NCBI RefSeq assembly: GCF_900142965.1
Contig: NZ_FRCQ01000006.1
Coordinates: 173,278-237,277, forward strand
Reading direction: 5' to 3'
DNA: 64,000 bases
Source: Rhizobacter sp. OV335
GTDB lineage: Bacteria; Pseudomonadota; Gammaproteobacteria; Burkholderiales; Burkholderiaceae_C
Shown: one piece after another, positions 7,788 through 17,608 of the stretch
Layout of the letters: each line of letters opens with the position of its first letter
How positions within the stretch are numbered: the stretch's first letter is position 1
Translations under genes and position numbers: made by a program
Notes under the pieces: model-generated
Databases searched by the model: none
What the model was told of the DNA's origin: nothing
The model's input: only the letters and a program-made list of their open reading frames with translations

Positions 7788-9866
7788 ATGTCATCCGCGA
7801 CACCCGCCACCGCCGACGGCCTGCCAGCGTCCGTCCGCCCTGCCGAGCAGCGCGCTGTGTCGAGGAACGCCGGGCCGCCCGGCGGGCCATGGGAGTTCTT
7901 CCGCTACCACGGCATCTGGGCACCCGGGGTCCGCCTGTTCCGCCACCTGTCCTTCAACGCCAAGGCCTTGATGATCTCGGCGGTGTTCATGGTGCCGATC
8001 ACGATGCTGGGCACCGTCTACCTGCGTGACATGGCGGCCGCGTCGGTCGCCACCGAGCGCGAGCTGCAAGGCCTGCGCTACCTGCAGGATGCGCTGCCGC
8101 TGGTGCGCTTCACGCAGGCCCAGCGCCAGCGCGCGATGCAGGCGGCCGGGCTCGCTGCCGCGAGCAGCTGGCCGAAGGACCAGGCGGACTATCGGCAGCT
8201 CCACGGACGGCTGCAGGCCACGCACCGGTCGATGGGCGAGGTCTTCGACACGGCCGCGCCGTTCCAGGCCGTGGCGGCCGACTTGCCGGCCGCACCGCCG
8301 CGCGGGGCGGACGCGACCGACCTGTACGAACGCTACACGCAGCTGGTCGCCGACCAGCAGGCGCTGGTGCGGGTGGTGATGGAGCAGTCCAGCCTGTCCC
8401 AGGACCCCGACCTGACGACCGGCCGGATCGTGGCCGGTGCCGTGGCCGCCGTTCCCGAGCTGGCCGACCGGATCGGGCAGGCCTTGTCGCTGGGCGAGCA
8501 GATCCTGGCGGTCGGCGAGATTTCCGCGCCGCAGCAACGGTTGCTGTCCGATGCGCTGCCGGTGATGGAATACCTGGAGGCCCAGGTGTCCGATCACCTC
8601 GACAAGGCCTTCAAGCTGAGCGAGCCGCTGCGCGCCGAGCTCGGGCTCGACAAGGGCATGCCGGCCGCTGCCGAGCTGCGCGGGCTCTCGCGCCGCTACC
8701 TGCTGGGCAGCACCGTGAAGGGCGACGCGGCCCGCTTCAAGGCCGCCGGCACGCGCGCGTTCGAGGGCTACTGGACGCTGAACGGGCAGGCGCTGTCCGC
8801 CACCGAGCGGCTGCTCCAGCAGCGGCTGCACGACACGGGCGTGCGCCGCAACACCGTGGTCTCGATGCTGGCGGGCAGCCTGCTGCTCGCCGCCTACCTG
8901 TTCTGGTCGTTCCGCCAGGCCACGCAAGGCGGACTCGAGGTGGTGGCCCGTCACATGGCGCGCATGCAGCACGGCGACCTGACCGGCTCGCCGACGGCCT
9001 GGGGGCGTGACGAGGCGGCCCGGTTGATCGTCGCGGCGAAGGCGCTGCAGCGGTCGTTCTCCGGCATCGTCGGCGACGTGCGCCAGGTGAGCGGCCAGGT
9101 GCTCGACGCGAGCGCCAGCCTGGACGGCCACGCCCGCCAGCTGGTGGCCGGCAACGAGGCATCGCGCGGCCACATGCAGCAGTGCACCACCGCGATGCAG
9201 CGCATCTCGCACGCCGCGGGGCACACCCGCACGGTGGTCGACACGGCGGCCCGGCTGTGCGACGCGAACGTGCAGGCCGCGCACGCCGGCCAGCACGCGG
9301 TGCGCAGCCAGGTGCAGACGATGACCGAGCTGCGCGAGCTGTCGACCACGATCGCCGACGTGACCCGCGTCGTCGACACGATCGCCTTCCAGACCAACCT
9401 GCTGGCGCTGAACGCGGCCGTCGAGGCGGCCCGCGCGGGCCACGCCGGCAAGGGCTTCGCGGTGGTGGCGGCCGAGGTGCGCACGCTGGCCGATCGCTCG
9501 GCGTCGGCCGCGCGCGAGATCCGCGGCCTGATCGACACCAACGTGCAGCGGGTCGAGAGCAGCACGCGCATCAGCAGCGATGCGAGCCTGAAGATGAACG
9601 AGCTGGTCGCCAATGCGCAGCAGCTGACCGGTCTGCTCGGATCGATCTCGAACGCCGCCGACGAGCAGAACCGCTGCATCGGCAACGTCGACGCCGCGCT
9701 GGTGTCGCTGGAACAAGGTGCGCAGCAGAGCACCGACCGGATCGACCGGACGGCCGAGGCGGTGCGCTCGCTGCGCGCCTCGTCGGACGCACTGCGCTCG
9801 CATGTCGAAACCTTCCGCATCGACGATGCCCGCGTCACCGATGCCACCGCAGGAGCCACACCGTGA
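7788..9866 (+). CDS. Methyl-accepting chemotaxis protein
   Basis: Transmembrane chemoreceptor of 692 residues. After a polar N-terminus it has a first membrane segment near residues 58-80, a mostly helical periplasmic sensor of about 275 residues (rich in Gln and Ala, resembling nitrate/nitrite-sensor type helical domains), a second segment near 355-376, a HAMP-like linker and a cytoplasmic signalling domain. The conserved hairpin ([20 protein letters not shown], then [17 protein letters not shown]) around 529-570 binds CheA and CheW. No C-terminal methyltransferase-docking pentapeptide is present. Start at ATG 7788 gives a plausible N-terminus; a TTG at 7725 falls on an operator-like repeat. 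First of four coupled signalling genes. Ligand unknown. Confidence 0.92.
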   Translation: MSSATPATADGLPASVRPAEQRAVSRNAGPPGGPWEFFRYHGIWAPGVRLFRHLSFNAKALMISAVFMVPITMLGTVYLRDMAAASVATERELQGLRYLQDALPLVRFTQAQRQRAMQAAGLAAASSWPKDQADYRQLHGRLQATHRSMGEVFDTAAPFQAVAADLPAAPPRGADATDLYERYTQLVADQQALVRVVMEQSSLSQDPDLTTGRIVAGAVAAVPELADRIGQALSLGEQILAVGEISAPQQRLLSDALPVMEYLEAQVSDHLDKAFKLSEPLRAELGLDKGMPAAAELRGLSRRYLLGSTVKGDAARFKAAGTRAFEGYWTLNGQALSATERLLQQRLHDTGVRRNTVVSMLAGSLLLAAYLFWSFRQATQGGLEVVARHMARMQHGDLTGSPTAWGRDEAARLIVAAKALQRSFSGIVGDVRQVSGQVLDASASLDGHARQLVAGNEASRGHMQQCTTAMQRISHAAGHTRTVVDTAARLCDANVQAAHAGQHAVRSQVQTMTELRELSTTIADVTRVVDTIAFQTNLLALNAAVEAARAGHAGKGFAVVAAEVRTLADRSASAAREIRGLIDTNVQRVESSTRISSDASLKMNELVANAQQLTGLLGSISNAADEQNRCIGNVDAALVSLEQGAQQSTDRIDRTAEAVRSLRASSDALRSHVETFRIDDARVTDATAGATP

Positions 9867-11086
9867 GCGCCATGACATTGCAAGAGACGCCGCTGCCCCA
9901 GGCACCGCCGCACGATGCGGACGACGCACCGCCCGGCGCGGCGCAGACCATCCTGGTGGTCGACGACCTGCCGGCGAACCTGGAGGCCGCCGCGCGCTTC
10001 CTGACGCACCACGGCTACCGTGTCGCCGTCGCCCAGGACGGCGAGGACGCGATCGAGCGCGCCGCGCTGGTCCACCCCGACCTGATCCTGCTCGACGTGA
10101 TGATGCCGGGGCTGGACGGCTTCGAGACCTGCCGCCGGCTGAAGGCCGCCCCGGCGTCGAGCCACATCCCGGTGATCTTCATGACGGCGCTGGCCGAGAC
10201 GCCCGACAAGCTCACCGGCTTCTCGGTCGGCGCGGTCGACTACGTGACCAAGCCGCTCGATGTCGCGGAAGTCATCGCCCGCATGCGGCTGCACCTGACC
10301 TTGCACCAGCTGCAGCGCCGCGTCGAGGCGCGCAACGCCAGCCTGCGCGAGGAGATCGCGGCGCACGAGCGCACGCAGGCCGCGTTGCGGCGCTCGAACA
10401 CCGAGCTGGAGCAGCTGGCGTACGTGGCCTCGCACGACCTGCAGGAGCCGTTGCGGATGATCGCGAGCTACCTGCAACTGGTCGAGGAGCGCTACCAGGA
10501 CCGGCTCGACGACGACGGCCGCGAGTTCATCGGCTATGCGGTGGACGGCGCGAAACGGCTGCAGAAGCTCATCAACGACCTGCTGCACTATTCGCGCCTC
10601 GTCAGCAAGGAGCGGCCGCTGCAGCAGACGCCGTGCACCGAGGTGCTCGAGCTGGCGCTGCGCAACCTGCACGTCGCCGTCCAGGAGAGCCAGGCGGTCG
10701 TGACGCACGACGAACTGCCGCTGGTGGCGGCCGACCAGACGCAGCTGGTGCAGCTGTTCCAGAACCTGATCGGCAATGCGATCAAGTTCCGCAGCGGTCC
10801 GGGTCCGAAGGTGCACGTGGGCGTGCGGCAGGACGGCGACGACTGGCATTTCACCGTCAGCGACGACGGCATCGGCATCGCGCCGGCCCACTTCGAGCGG
10901 GTCTTCGTGCTGTTCCAGCGGCTGCACAGCCGCTCGCGCTACGACGGCACCGGCATCGGGCTCACGCTGTGCAAGAAGATCGTCGAGCGCCACGGCGGGC
11001 GCATCTGGGTGAGCTCGCTGCCAGGCGAAGGAACGACCTTCCATTTCACGATCTCGCCGCACGCCGGCGGTCTGGTCCAGCCGTGA
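9863..11086 (+). CDS. Response regulator-histidine kinase hybrid (REC-HisKA-HATPase)
   Basis: Cytoplasmic 407-residue protein with an N-terminal receiver domain (acidic VVDDLP, phospho-acceptor Asp78 in [10 protein letters not shown], Lys in VTKPLD), a coiled-coil linker (about 150-185), a dimerisation/phosphoacceptor domain with His191 in [14 protein letters not shown], and an ATPase domain with N-box NLIGNAIKF and G-boxes DDGIGI and GTGIGL. The HDLQEP H-box is of the phytochrome-kinase type. GTG 9863 overlaps the chemoreceptor stop (GTGA) and has AGGAG seven bases upstream. Having a receiver but no membrane part, it probably takes phosphate or a signal from a partner in this operon, perhaps the hybrid kinase two genes downstream. 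Confidence 0.93.
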   Translation: MSAMTLQETPLPQAPPHDADDAPPGAAQTILVVDDLPANLEAAARFLTHHGYRVAVAQDGEDAIERAALVHPDLILLDVMMPGLDGFETCRRLKAAPASSHIPVIFMTALAETPDKLTGFSVGAVDYVTKPLDVAEVIARMRLHLTLHQLQRRVEARNASLREEIAAHERTQAALRRSNTELEQLAYVASHDLQEPLRMIASYLQLVEERYQDRLDDDGREFIGYAVDGAKRLQKLINDLLHYSRLVSKERPLQQTPCTEVLELALRNLHVAVQESQAVVTHDELPLVAADQTQLVQLFQNLIGNAIKFRSGPGPKVHVGVRQDGDDWHFTVSDDGIGIAPAHFERVFVLFQRLHSRSRYDGTGIGLTLCKKIVERHGGRIWVSSLPGEGTTFHFTISPHAGGLVQP

Positions 11087-11116
11087 GGCGTCGGACCCGG
11101 CGAGGCGGGCTTCCCC

Positions 11117-11740
11117 ATGGCAAGATGGCCCCCTCCGATGGCCCTCGATGCCGCCTTGCCGGGACGCCCGCTGAACCACGCCACCCTCTTCGACGCCACG
11201 GCGCAGGCCCTGCGGCGCGGCTTGATTGCCGTGCTGTGCTGCCTGCCGCTGGGCGGCGCGACGGCCCAGGTCGACGCCGCCCGCATCGACGTGATCCGGG
11301 TGGCCTTCACACTGAACTTCGCGCGCTACACCGGCTGGCCTGAAGGCGCTCCCACCGATTCGTTCCGGCTCTGCGTGTCGGCCGGCGATTCGCTGTACGA
11401 GGCGTTCGCCACGGCCGACAACACGCTGGTGCGCGGCCGGCCCGTGCGGCTGCGCCGCATCGTCCCCGGTGCGGCCGACGTCTCGCGCTGCGACCTGCTG
11501 TACCTGTCGGGCACGACGGAGAACCGCAGCGGGCTGCTGCAGTCCGTCGCGTCGCTGCCGGTGCTGACCGTCGGCGACGACCCGCTGTTCCTGAACAGCG
11601 GCGGAACGATCCGGCTGTTCACCGGCGACCAGCGCATGCAGTTCGACATCAACCTGGCGCAGGCCGAGCGCGCCCGGCTGGTGCTGTCGCCGCAACTGCT
11701 GCGGCTCGCCCGCTCCGTCAGCCAAGACAAGACGCCGTGA
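11117..11740 (+). CDS. YfiR family periplasmic protein (DUF4154)
   Basis: Exported protein of up to 207 residues with a hydrophobic signal segment near 35-50 ([16 protein letters not shown]). The mature part follows the YfiR pattern: [13 protein letters not shown] near the start, a middle with [32 protein letters not shown], and a final [20 protein letters not shown]. In the Yfi system YfiR sits in the periplasm and represses the membrane diguanylate cyclase YfiN through its CHASE8 sensor. Here it directly precedes a CHASE8-like histidine kinase, so it probably controls that kinase instead. ATG 11138 is an alternative start. The stop overlaps the next gene (TGATG). Confidence 0.85.
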   Translation: MARWPPPMALDAALPGRPLNHATLFDATAQALRRGLIAVLCCLPLGGATAQVDAARIDVIRVAFTLNFARYTGWPEGAPTDSFRLCVSAGDSLYEAFATADNTLVRGRPVRLRRIVPGAADVSRCDLLYLSGTTENRSGLLQSVASLPVLTVGDDPLFLNSGGTIRLFTGDQRMQFDINLAQAERARLVLSPQLLRLARSVSQDKTP

Positions 11741-13929
11741 TGCAACGACTGCGTATCACCTCGAGACACTGGCTCGTCCAGGCCACGCGCTGGTTCGGCC
11801 GCCAGCACGTGCCGCTGCGCCGCAAGACGGTGCTGGTGCTCGCGGTGAGCCTCTCCTGCGGGCTGCTGGCGCTCGGCAGCTGGCAGGTCGGGCGGCAGAT
11901 CGCCGAACAGCAGCTGGCCGCGCGCGTGCAGATGCAGGCGCTCGCCGCAGTGATGGCCGAAGGCACGGCCGCGGCGCTGGCGTTCGGCAACGCGGCGGCG
12001 GCCAGCGAGACGCTGTCGGCGCTGCGCGGCCAGACCGCCGCCCACCGCGCCGATCTGTACGACGCACGCGGGCGCCTGTTCGCCTCATATGCGGCATCGC
12101 AGCCGCTGCCCGATGCCGACGGCATGGCGATGACCGTCTCGCTGGACGTCATGCTGGATGGCGTGCGCACCGGCGAGCTGCGCCTGTTCGGCGTCGCACC
12201 GACGGCCGTGTCGCAATGGCAGCGGCAGTCGCTTCCGCTGCTCAGCGCGCTCGGCGCCTCGCTCGCGATCGGGCTGATTTTCGCGACCGTGCTGCTGCAT
12301 GCGAGCCTGTCGCAGATCGAGGACCTGGCGCGCGTGGCGCGCGACATCCACCAGGGCCTGCCGCCGCGCCGCGTGCTGCGGCGCAGCCGCGACGAGCTGG
12401 GCGAACTCGTCGATCAATTCAACGCGATGCTGGGGCAATTGCAGCTCAACCAGACCAACCTCGAGCTCACGGTGCGCGAGCGCACCGCCGAGCTGCGCTC
12501 CGCCAAGGAATCGGCCGAGGTGGCCAACCGGGCCAAGAGCAGTTTCCTGGCCAACATGAGCCACGAACTGCGCACGCCGCTGAACGCGATCATGAGCTAC
12601 GCGCAGCTGTTCCAGATCGATCCGCGGCTCGACAAGGAGCAGCTGCAGGGCGTGCGCACCATCCAGCAGAGCGCGGAGCACCTGCTGCTGCTGATCAACG
12701 ACCTGCTCGACCTCTCGCGCATCGAAGCCGGCCGCCTCGAACTCTTTCCCGAGCCGGTGATGCTGAAGACCTTCCTCGGCGCCATCACCGACATCATCCG
12801 GATCCGGGTCCAGGAAAAGGAGTTGACGTTCCGCTTCGAGGACCACAGCAGCGACAGCCTCGCCGTCTCCGTCGACAGCACGCGGCTGCGCCAGATCCTG
12901 CTGAACCTGCTCAGCAACGCGGTCAAGTTCACCGAGGCCGGCGAAGTCGGGCTGGTGATCCACGAGGCGCATCGCAGCATGCGCGAGGTTCGGCTGCGCT
13001 TCGAGGTCCACGACACCGGCATCGGCATCGACCCGGACAAGCTCGGCGCCATCTTCCGGCCCTTCGAGCAGGCCGCCGACGTGCAGCGCCGCTTCGGCGG
13101 CACCGGGCTGGGTCTCGCGATCAGCCGCCAGCTGGTGGCCCTGATGGGCAGCGACATCATCGTCAGCAGCCGGGTCGGGCACGGCAGCCATTTCTGCTTC
13201 GAACTCGACCTGCCGCTCGAACAGACCGCCCTCACGACGACGGCCGCCACCGACCGCCTGGCGCAGACCATCGCCGGCTACCGCGGCCCGCCGCGCAAGC
13301 TGCTGGTCATCGACGACACCGAAGCCAACCGCCGGCCGCTGATCACGTTCCTGAGCGCCAAGGGGTTCGAGATGCTCGAAGCGCCGGACGGCTCCGCCGG
13401 CCTGCAGGTCGCGCTGGAACACCGGCCCGACCTCATCCTGATGGACAGCGTGATGCCGGTGATGGACGGTTTCGAGACCACCCGGCGCATCCGCGAAATG
13501 CCGATGCTGCGCGACGTGCGCATCATCGCGATCTCGGCGAGTGCCTCGGCCTCGGACCATCAGCACACGCTGGATGTCGGCGCCGATGCCTTCCTGCCCA
13601 AGCCGTTCACCCTGACGGCGCTGATCAACTCGATCGGCCGCCTGCTGCAGCTGGAGTGGCTGGAAACGGACTCCGCGCAGCGTGCCTTGCCGGAAGAAGC
13701 GACCGGCGATGCGGCAACCGACCAGGTGCCCGATCGCGCGCAGCTCGAGCTGCTGCTGCAGCTGGCCCAGTTCGGCAACATGCAGGATCTCGCCACGCAG
13801 GCCGCCGAGCTGGCGGCCAGCTCGCCGTCGTGCCGCTCCTTCGCGCTGCGCCTGCAGCGGCTGGCAGAGCAGTTCCAGTCCAAGGCGGCGTTGCAGCTGG
13901 TGCGTGGCGCGATGCGCGACGACACCTGA
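11740..13929 (+). CDS. Membrane hybrid histidine kinase with CHASE8-like sensor (HK-REC)
   Basis: 729-residue hybrid sensor kinase. Two membrane segments (about 30-50 and 165-185) flank a periplasmic domain with the CHASE8 look ([20 protein letters not shown], then [15 protein letters not shown]). A HAMP-like region and coiled coil lead to the kinase core with His275 in [16 protein letters not shown], ATPase boxes [18 protein letters not shown] and GTGLGL, then a receiver with Asp569 (LILMDSVMP) and a C-terminal helical tail. It starts at ATG 11740 (TGATG junction with the yfiR-like gene); GTG 11737 is the other option. In the classical Yfi system this sensor is fused to GGDEF, so a kinase output is a different wiring. 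Last gene of the operon. Confidence 0.92.
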   Translation: MQRLRITSRHWLVQATRWFGRQHVPLRRKTVLVLAVSLSCGLLALGSWQVGRQIAEQQLAARVQMQALAAVMAEGTAAALAFGNAAAASETLSALRGQTAAHRADLYDARGRLFASYAASQPLPDADGMAMTVSLDVMLDGVRTGELRLFGVAPTAVSQWQRQSLPLLSALGASLAIGLIFATVLLHASLSQIEDLARVARDIHQGLPPRRVLRRSRDELGELVDQFNAMLGQLQLNQTNLELTVRERTAELRSAKESAEVANRAKSSFLANMSHELRTPLNAIMSYAQLFQIDPRLDKEQLQGVRTIQQSAEHLLLLINDLLDLSRIEAGRLELFPEPVMLKTFLGAITDIIRIRVQEKELTFRFEDHSSDSLAVSVDSTRLRQILLNLLSNAVKFTEAGEVGLVIHEAHRSMREVRLRFEVHDTGIGIDPDKLGAIFRPFEQAADVQRRFGGTGLGLAISRQLVALMGSDIIVSSRVGHGSHFCFELDLPLEQTALTTTAATDRLAQTIAGYRGPPRKLLVIDDTEANRRPLITFLSAKGFEMLEAPDGSAGLQVALEHRPDLILMDSVMPVMDGFETTRRIREMPMLRDVRIIAISASASASDHQHTLDVGADAFLPKPFTLTALINSIGRLLQLEWLETDSAQRALPEEATGDAATDQVPDRAQLELLLQLAQFGNMQDLATQAAELAASSPSCRSFALRLQRLAEQFQSKAALQLVRGAMRDDT

Positions 13930-13980
13930 GACGCCCGCCGCGGGCGGTCGCGCCGCCCCAGCCAAAACGACACCGGTCAC

Positions 13981-13997
13981 TTGTCAATTGTTGACAA
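13981..13997. promoter_or_regulatory. Operator-like palindrome TTGTCA-N5-TGACAA (site 4)
   Basis: Perfect copy of the palindrome at 7672-7688, 51 bases after the stop of the hybrid kinase and upstream of the next plus-strand genes. Its right half extended (TTGACA at 13991) also looks like a -35 element, but I see no good -10 at the right distance. Confidence 0.6.
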
Positions 13998-14073
13998 AGG
14001 GCTCATCGAGCTCGCGGTCAAATCGATCGATAGTTCAACCTGACCCTTGTGCATTTTCAGTGACCGATGGCAG

Positions 14074-14090
14074 TTGGCATTTGTTGACTT
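14074..14090. promoter_or_regulatory. Degenerate operator-like copy (site 5)
   Basis: TTGGCA-N5-TGACTT, three mismatches from the perfect palindrome and with the same spacing. It lies between site 4 and the start of the next gene. Weak on its own; listed because such sites occur in clusters here. Confidence 0.3.
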
Positions 14091-14218
14091 TGACCTGCGG
14101 CAGACGCGGCATTCGTCCATATCCAAACGCAGCTGCAATCGAGATCATGACGGCACCCAAGACAGCAACCTGACAGGTCACTGAACCCCAGCGACCGTCT
14201 CACCGAACGGGAAAGACC

Positions 14219-14686
14219 ATGGATTTTTCTCCGAACCCCTTGACCAGCATGCCGACGCTGCTGCCCGCGACATTGCTGCTCCTGCCCACACTGATCGCCG
14301 TGTGGTGGCAGGCACGCCGGTGCTTCGATCGGCGGCTGTCCTTGCTGAGGCGCCAGTTCGACGCCCAGCGCGCCGCCACCAGCGAATTCCTCCAGCACGC
14401 GAACAGCCAGATCGATCTGCTGCAAAGCGAACTCGCGTTGGCCCGACGCCGCGAAGATATTCTTCGCGCGCGGCAAGCCAGCAAGTCGCACGACTCATCG
14501 ACGCTGCGTAACAAGAGTGCCGGACCTGCCATCACCTTGCTGTCGGTACTGCGCGAGCAAGCCACAGGCACATCGCACAAGCGTTCAGAGACAAGCGGCG
14601 CAGGTTGTGCAGACAAGATGCACGAACCACCCATGCTGCCTGCACATGGCAGTTTCAACATCGGCATCAGGACTCAAGCAGCCTGA
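14219..14686 (+). CDS. Hypothetical membrane-anchored coiled-coil protein
   Basis: 155 residues of unknown function. It has one N-terminal membrane segment (about residues 11-30, rich in Leu and Thr), a basic stop-transfer stretch, then a helical region (about 40-85) with heptad-like spacing that looks like a coiled coil (LSLLRRQFDAQRAATSEFLQ, then DLLQSELALARRREDILRAR). The C-terminal 60 residues look disordered. The fold suggests a membrane-tethered scaffold or partner of a signalling protein. It precedes a LuxR-type regulator by 82 bases on the same strand, inside the signalling region. GGGAAAG provides a ribosome binding site. Confidence 0.6.
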   Translation: MDFSPNPLTSMPTLLPATLLLLPTLIAVWWQARRCFDRRLSLLRRQFDAQRAATSEFLQHANSQIDLLQSELALARRREDILRARQASKSHDSSTLRNKSAGPAITLLSVLREQATGTSHKRSETSGAGCADKMHEPPMLPAHGSFNIGIRTQAA

Positions 14687-14768
14687 GCCCACAAGTTGGC
14701 GCCGCCGCAAGGTGGCACCACACCAGATCCAGGGACCGGACTCTCATCTTTTCAACATCGAGGCAGGT

Positions 14769-15440
14769 ATGACCAGCAGTAGTGGAATAGCAAGGATTCT
14801 GATCGTCGATGACCACGAGATCGTCAGAGACGCCGTGAGCCTGTTGCTGAACAAGCTCGAGCGGCCGGTGATCACGTTGGCCGCAGGCGATTTCCAGACG
14901 GCACGCAACATCCTTTCGAACGAAACCGTCGACCTGGTGCTGCTCGGCATCTCGTCACCCATCGGCCCCAGCCTGAACGGCGTGGTGTTCCTGCGAAGGT
15001 TGCCGGCGTGCCCGCCGATCGCGGTGTTCTCGACGCACACCACCCGCCGCTTCGTGTCGAGCGCCGTGGCCGTGGGCGTCTCGGGCTTCATTCCCAAGTC
15101 GCGGTCGGCCGTCGACATCCTGCAGGCGGTGACCTCCCTGCTGGGCGGCAACAAGTACATGCCTTCCGACGACGAGATGACGCACGTCGCCGGCACCTCG
15201 GAGATCGAGGCCAGCGAGCAGACCTACGCCGAAGAGAATCTTGCCGCCGCCTACGACCTCGCGCCCCGCGAAGCGGCCGTTCTGAAATGCGTCTGCCAGG
15301 GCATGCCCAACAAGCGCATCTCGACCGAGCTGAACATTTCACCGAACACGGTGCGCAACTACCTGTCGCGCATCTTCAAGGTGATGAACGTTCGCAACCG
15401 GACCGAGGCGGTCGCTCGCACGCAGAACATCCTGCGCTAG
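14769..15440 (+). CDS. LuxR/FixJ-type response regulator with a degenerate receiver
   Basis: 223-residue DNA-binding regulator: receiver-like domain (about 8-125) followed by a LuxR helix-turn-helix (about 160-222; LAPREAAVLKCVCQGMPNK then ISTELNISPNTVRNYLSRIF). The receiver keeps the acidic VDDH and the Lys of FIPKS, but the phospho-acceptor Asp is replaced by Gly60 (VDLVLLGISSP; codon GGC), so normal phosphorylation is impossible. Such atypical receivers act by dimerisation, ligand binding or constitutively. ATG 14769 follows a GGCAGG sequence. It lies downstream of two copies of the TTGTCA palindrome and could be the protein that binds it; this is inference. Confidence 0.9.
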   Translation: MTSSSGIARILIVDDHEIVRDAVSLLLNKLERPVITLAAGDFQTARNILSNETVDLVLLGISSPIGPSLNGVVFLRRLPACPPIAVFSTHTTRRFVSSAVAVGVSGFIPKSRSAVDILQAVTSLLGGNKYMPSDDEMTHVAGTSEIEASEQTYAEENLAAAYDLAPREAAVLKCVCQGMPNKRISTELNISPNTVRNYLSRIFKVMNVRNRTEAVARTQNILR

Positions 15441-15453
15441 ACGTGCCCGGGTT

Positions 15454-17052
15454 CTACGCCGATGGTGCCGCGTTGGCCTCCTGAATCCACGCCAGGTTCA
15501 GCAGCGCGCCCATCTGGTCCATCAGGGCTTGCAAGTTGATCGGCTTCGTCAGGAACGCATTGGCGCCGGCCGACAGGCTTCGCTCCTTGTCATCGATCGA
15601 CGCGCTCGCCGAAATCGCGATCACCGGCACCTGAGTTCGCCTCCCGCGCAGGCGCTCCAGGGTTTCAAGGCCGCCGACATGGGGCATCAGGATGTCGAGC
15701 AGGATCAGGTCCGGCATGCTGCTGTCCAGCTGCAACAAGGCCTCTGCGCCGCCGCCGGCCTCGCACAGTTCGAAGCCGAGGCTGTCCAGCATGTCGAGCA
15801 GCAAGGCGCGGTTGGTCGCCACGTCGTCCACCACCATGATCTTGCGGCGCGGCCCGGCATAGCCCGTCACGCTGCCGCGGTCCGATTCGGGCGCAGGCGT
15901 TCCTTCATCCGCTGCAGCGTCCAGCACCAGGTCGAACCAGAATCGCGTGCCTTCGCCCTTGGCGCTCTGCACGTGGATCTCGCTGCCCATCAGGCGCACG
16001 AACTGCCGGCTGATGGCGAGACCCAGGCCGGTGCCGCGATTGCGATCTTCGAGCCCTCCCACCTGCTCGAACGGCTGGAACAGCCGTGACAGCTGCGCTG
16101 TATCCATGCCGGAGCCGGTGTCCTGCACTTCGAAGCGCAGCGCGTGCGGCCCGCTCGGCCCCACCCGCAGTGTCACCGCACCGCGCTCGGTGAACTTGAC
16201 GGCGTTGTCGAGCAGGTTCAGCAGCACCTGCCGCAGGCGCTTCTCGTCTGCGCGCAACGTCGCCGGAAGGCCGGCCGACAGGTCGGCCCCCAGTTGCAAG
16301 GCAGGCTTCTGCCTCGCCCGGACCCCCATCAGCTCGACCAAGCCGTCGAGGTAGCGAGGGAGATCGAACACCGCCGGGCACAGCTCGAACTTGCCGGCCT
16401 CGATCTTCGCCAGGTCGAGGATGTCGTTGATCAGGGTCAGCAGGTGTTCGCCGCTCTGGCGGATGGCGTTCACGCCCGCCTGCTGCCGCTGGGTCAGGTT
16501 CTTGTCGCGCTGCAGCAGCTGCGCAAAGCCCAGCACGCCATTCAGCGGGGTCCGCAGGTCGTGGCTCATCGCCGCGAGGAACGCGCTCTTGGCCCGGTTG
16601 GCCACTTCCGCGCGATCGCGGGCGACCACCAGTTCGGCGGTGTGGGCCTGGACCAGTTCCTCGGCCTGGCGCCGCCCGATCGCATAGCGGATCGCCCGCG
16701 ACAGCAGGTCGGCGGTGACCTCGCCCTTGACGAGGTAGTCCTGGGCGCCGGACTGGATCGCCTCCAGCGCGACCGCCTCGTCGGTGAGTCCGCTCATCAC
16801 CACCAGCGCCGGCACCTTCACCGGCTGCGCCAGCAACTGGCGCATCGTGTCGAGACCCCAGGTCCCGGGAAGGCCGAGATCGAGCAGCAGCACGTCGAAG
16901 TGCTGCTCCGCCAGCGACTGCACGCCGGCATCCAGGCTTTCGCACCACGTCAGCGTGAACTCGTCGGTGCGCGACTGCGAGAGCATGTGCCTGATCAAGC
17001 GCGCATCGCCGGCGCTGTCCTCGATCAGCAACACGCGGCGCAGGCCGTTCAC
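15454..17052 (-). CDS. Hybrid histidine kinase REC-HK-REC
   Basis: Soluble 532-residue hybrid kinase. An N-terminal receiver (Asp58 in VLLLDLGLPG) is followed by a coiled-coil linker, the kinase core with His164 (FLAAMSHDLRTPLNGV), ATPase boxes NLLDNAVKF, DTGSGMD and GTGLGL, and a C-terminal receiver with Asp453 (LILLDILMPHVGG). No membrane segment, so it is driven through its first receiver or by a partner. The ATG overlaps the stop of the upstream single-domain regulator (ATGA, 17049-17052), so both proteins are made together and probably exchange phosphate. It converges on the LuxR-type gene with a 13-base gap. Confidence 0.92.
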   Translation of the reverse strand: MNGLRRVLLIEDSAGDARLIRHMLSQSRTDEFTLTWCESLDAGVQSLAEQHFDVLLLDLGLPGTWGLDTMRQLLAQPVKVPALVVMSGLTDEAVALEAIQSGAQDYLVKGEVTADLLSRAIRYAIGRRQAEELVQAHTAELVVARDRAEVANRAKSAFLAAMSHDLRTPLNGVLGFAQLLQRDKNLTQRQQAGVNAIRQSGEHLLTLINDILDLAKIEAGKFELCPAVFDLPRYLDGLVELMGVRARQKPALQLGADLSAGLPATLRADEKRLRQVLLNLLDNAVKFTERGAVTLRVGPSGPHALRFEVQDTGSGMDTAQLSRLFQPFEQVGGLEDRNRGTGLGLAISRQFVRLMGSEIHVQSAKGEGTRFWFDLVLDAAADEGTPAPESDRGSVTGYAGPRRKIMVVDDVATNRALLLDMLDSLGFELCEAGGGAEALLQLDSSMPDLILLDILMPHVGGLETLERLRGRRTQVPVIAISASASIDDKERSLSAGANAFLTKPINLQALMDQMGALLNLAWIQEANAAPSA

Positions 17053-17507
17053 GCCGCGCTCCCCCGCCCGACCAGGCTCACCGTCTGCAGCCAGAAGCGC
17101 TCGATGTTGCGAATGACCTGGTTGAACTCGTGCAGGTCGGCCGGCTTGCTGATGAAGCAGTTCGCCTGCAGGTCATAGGCGTGGGAGACATCGTCGTCCG
17201 ACTGCGACGTGCTCAGCACGATCACCGGGATCGACCGCAGCGATGCGTCGGACTTGATGGCTGTGAGGACATCGCGGCCACCCATCAGGGGCAGGTTCAG
17301 GTCGAGCAGGATGAGGTCGGGCCGGGGTGCCGCTTCGTAAGGGGCGTCGCGGCGCAGGAACTGCATCGCGCAGAGGCCGTCCTCGGCATGGTGCAGGCGC
17401 AGGTCATGTCCGGTGCGGCGCAGTGCTTCGCGCGTCAGGCGGACATCGCCCGGATTGTCTTCGACCATCAGAACATCGATGGCCCTGAACGCGCGCTGCA
17501 ACAACAT
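17049..17507 (-). CDS. Single-domain response regulator (Rcp1-like)
   Basis: 152-residue stand-alone receiver with acidic MVEDNPGD near residue 14, phospho-acceptor Asp69 in LILLDLNLPLMGG, Ser/Thr in VIVLSTSQS and Lys in FISKPAD. The long loop before the Asp strand and the EDNPGDVRLTREAL start are typical of regulators that pair with phytochrome-type kinases (Rcp1 family), which fits the HDLQEP kinase at 9863-11086. The start has GGAGG upstream. It is cotranscribed and coupled with the REC-HK-REC kinase and has no output domain, so it acts by protein contact or as a phosphate shuttle. Confidence 0.9.
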   Translation of the reverse strand: MLLQRAFRAIDVLMVEDNPGDVRLTREALRRTGHDLRLHHAEDGLCAMQFLRRDAPYEAAPRPDLILLDLNLPLMGGRDVLTAIKSDASLRSIPVIVLSTSQSDDDVSHAYDLQANCFISKPADLHEFNQVIRNIERFWLQTVSLVGRGSAA

Positions 17508-17608
17508 CGCCGCACCTCCGGATGCGAACGACTATACCCGTCACGACTCTCGAAAACATCCCCCTGAAGCCGATGGGCTCCGAGGGGGAAACCCTCGAAC
17601 GCGCCGCC

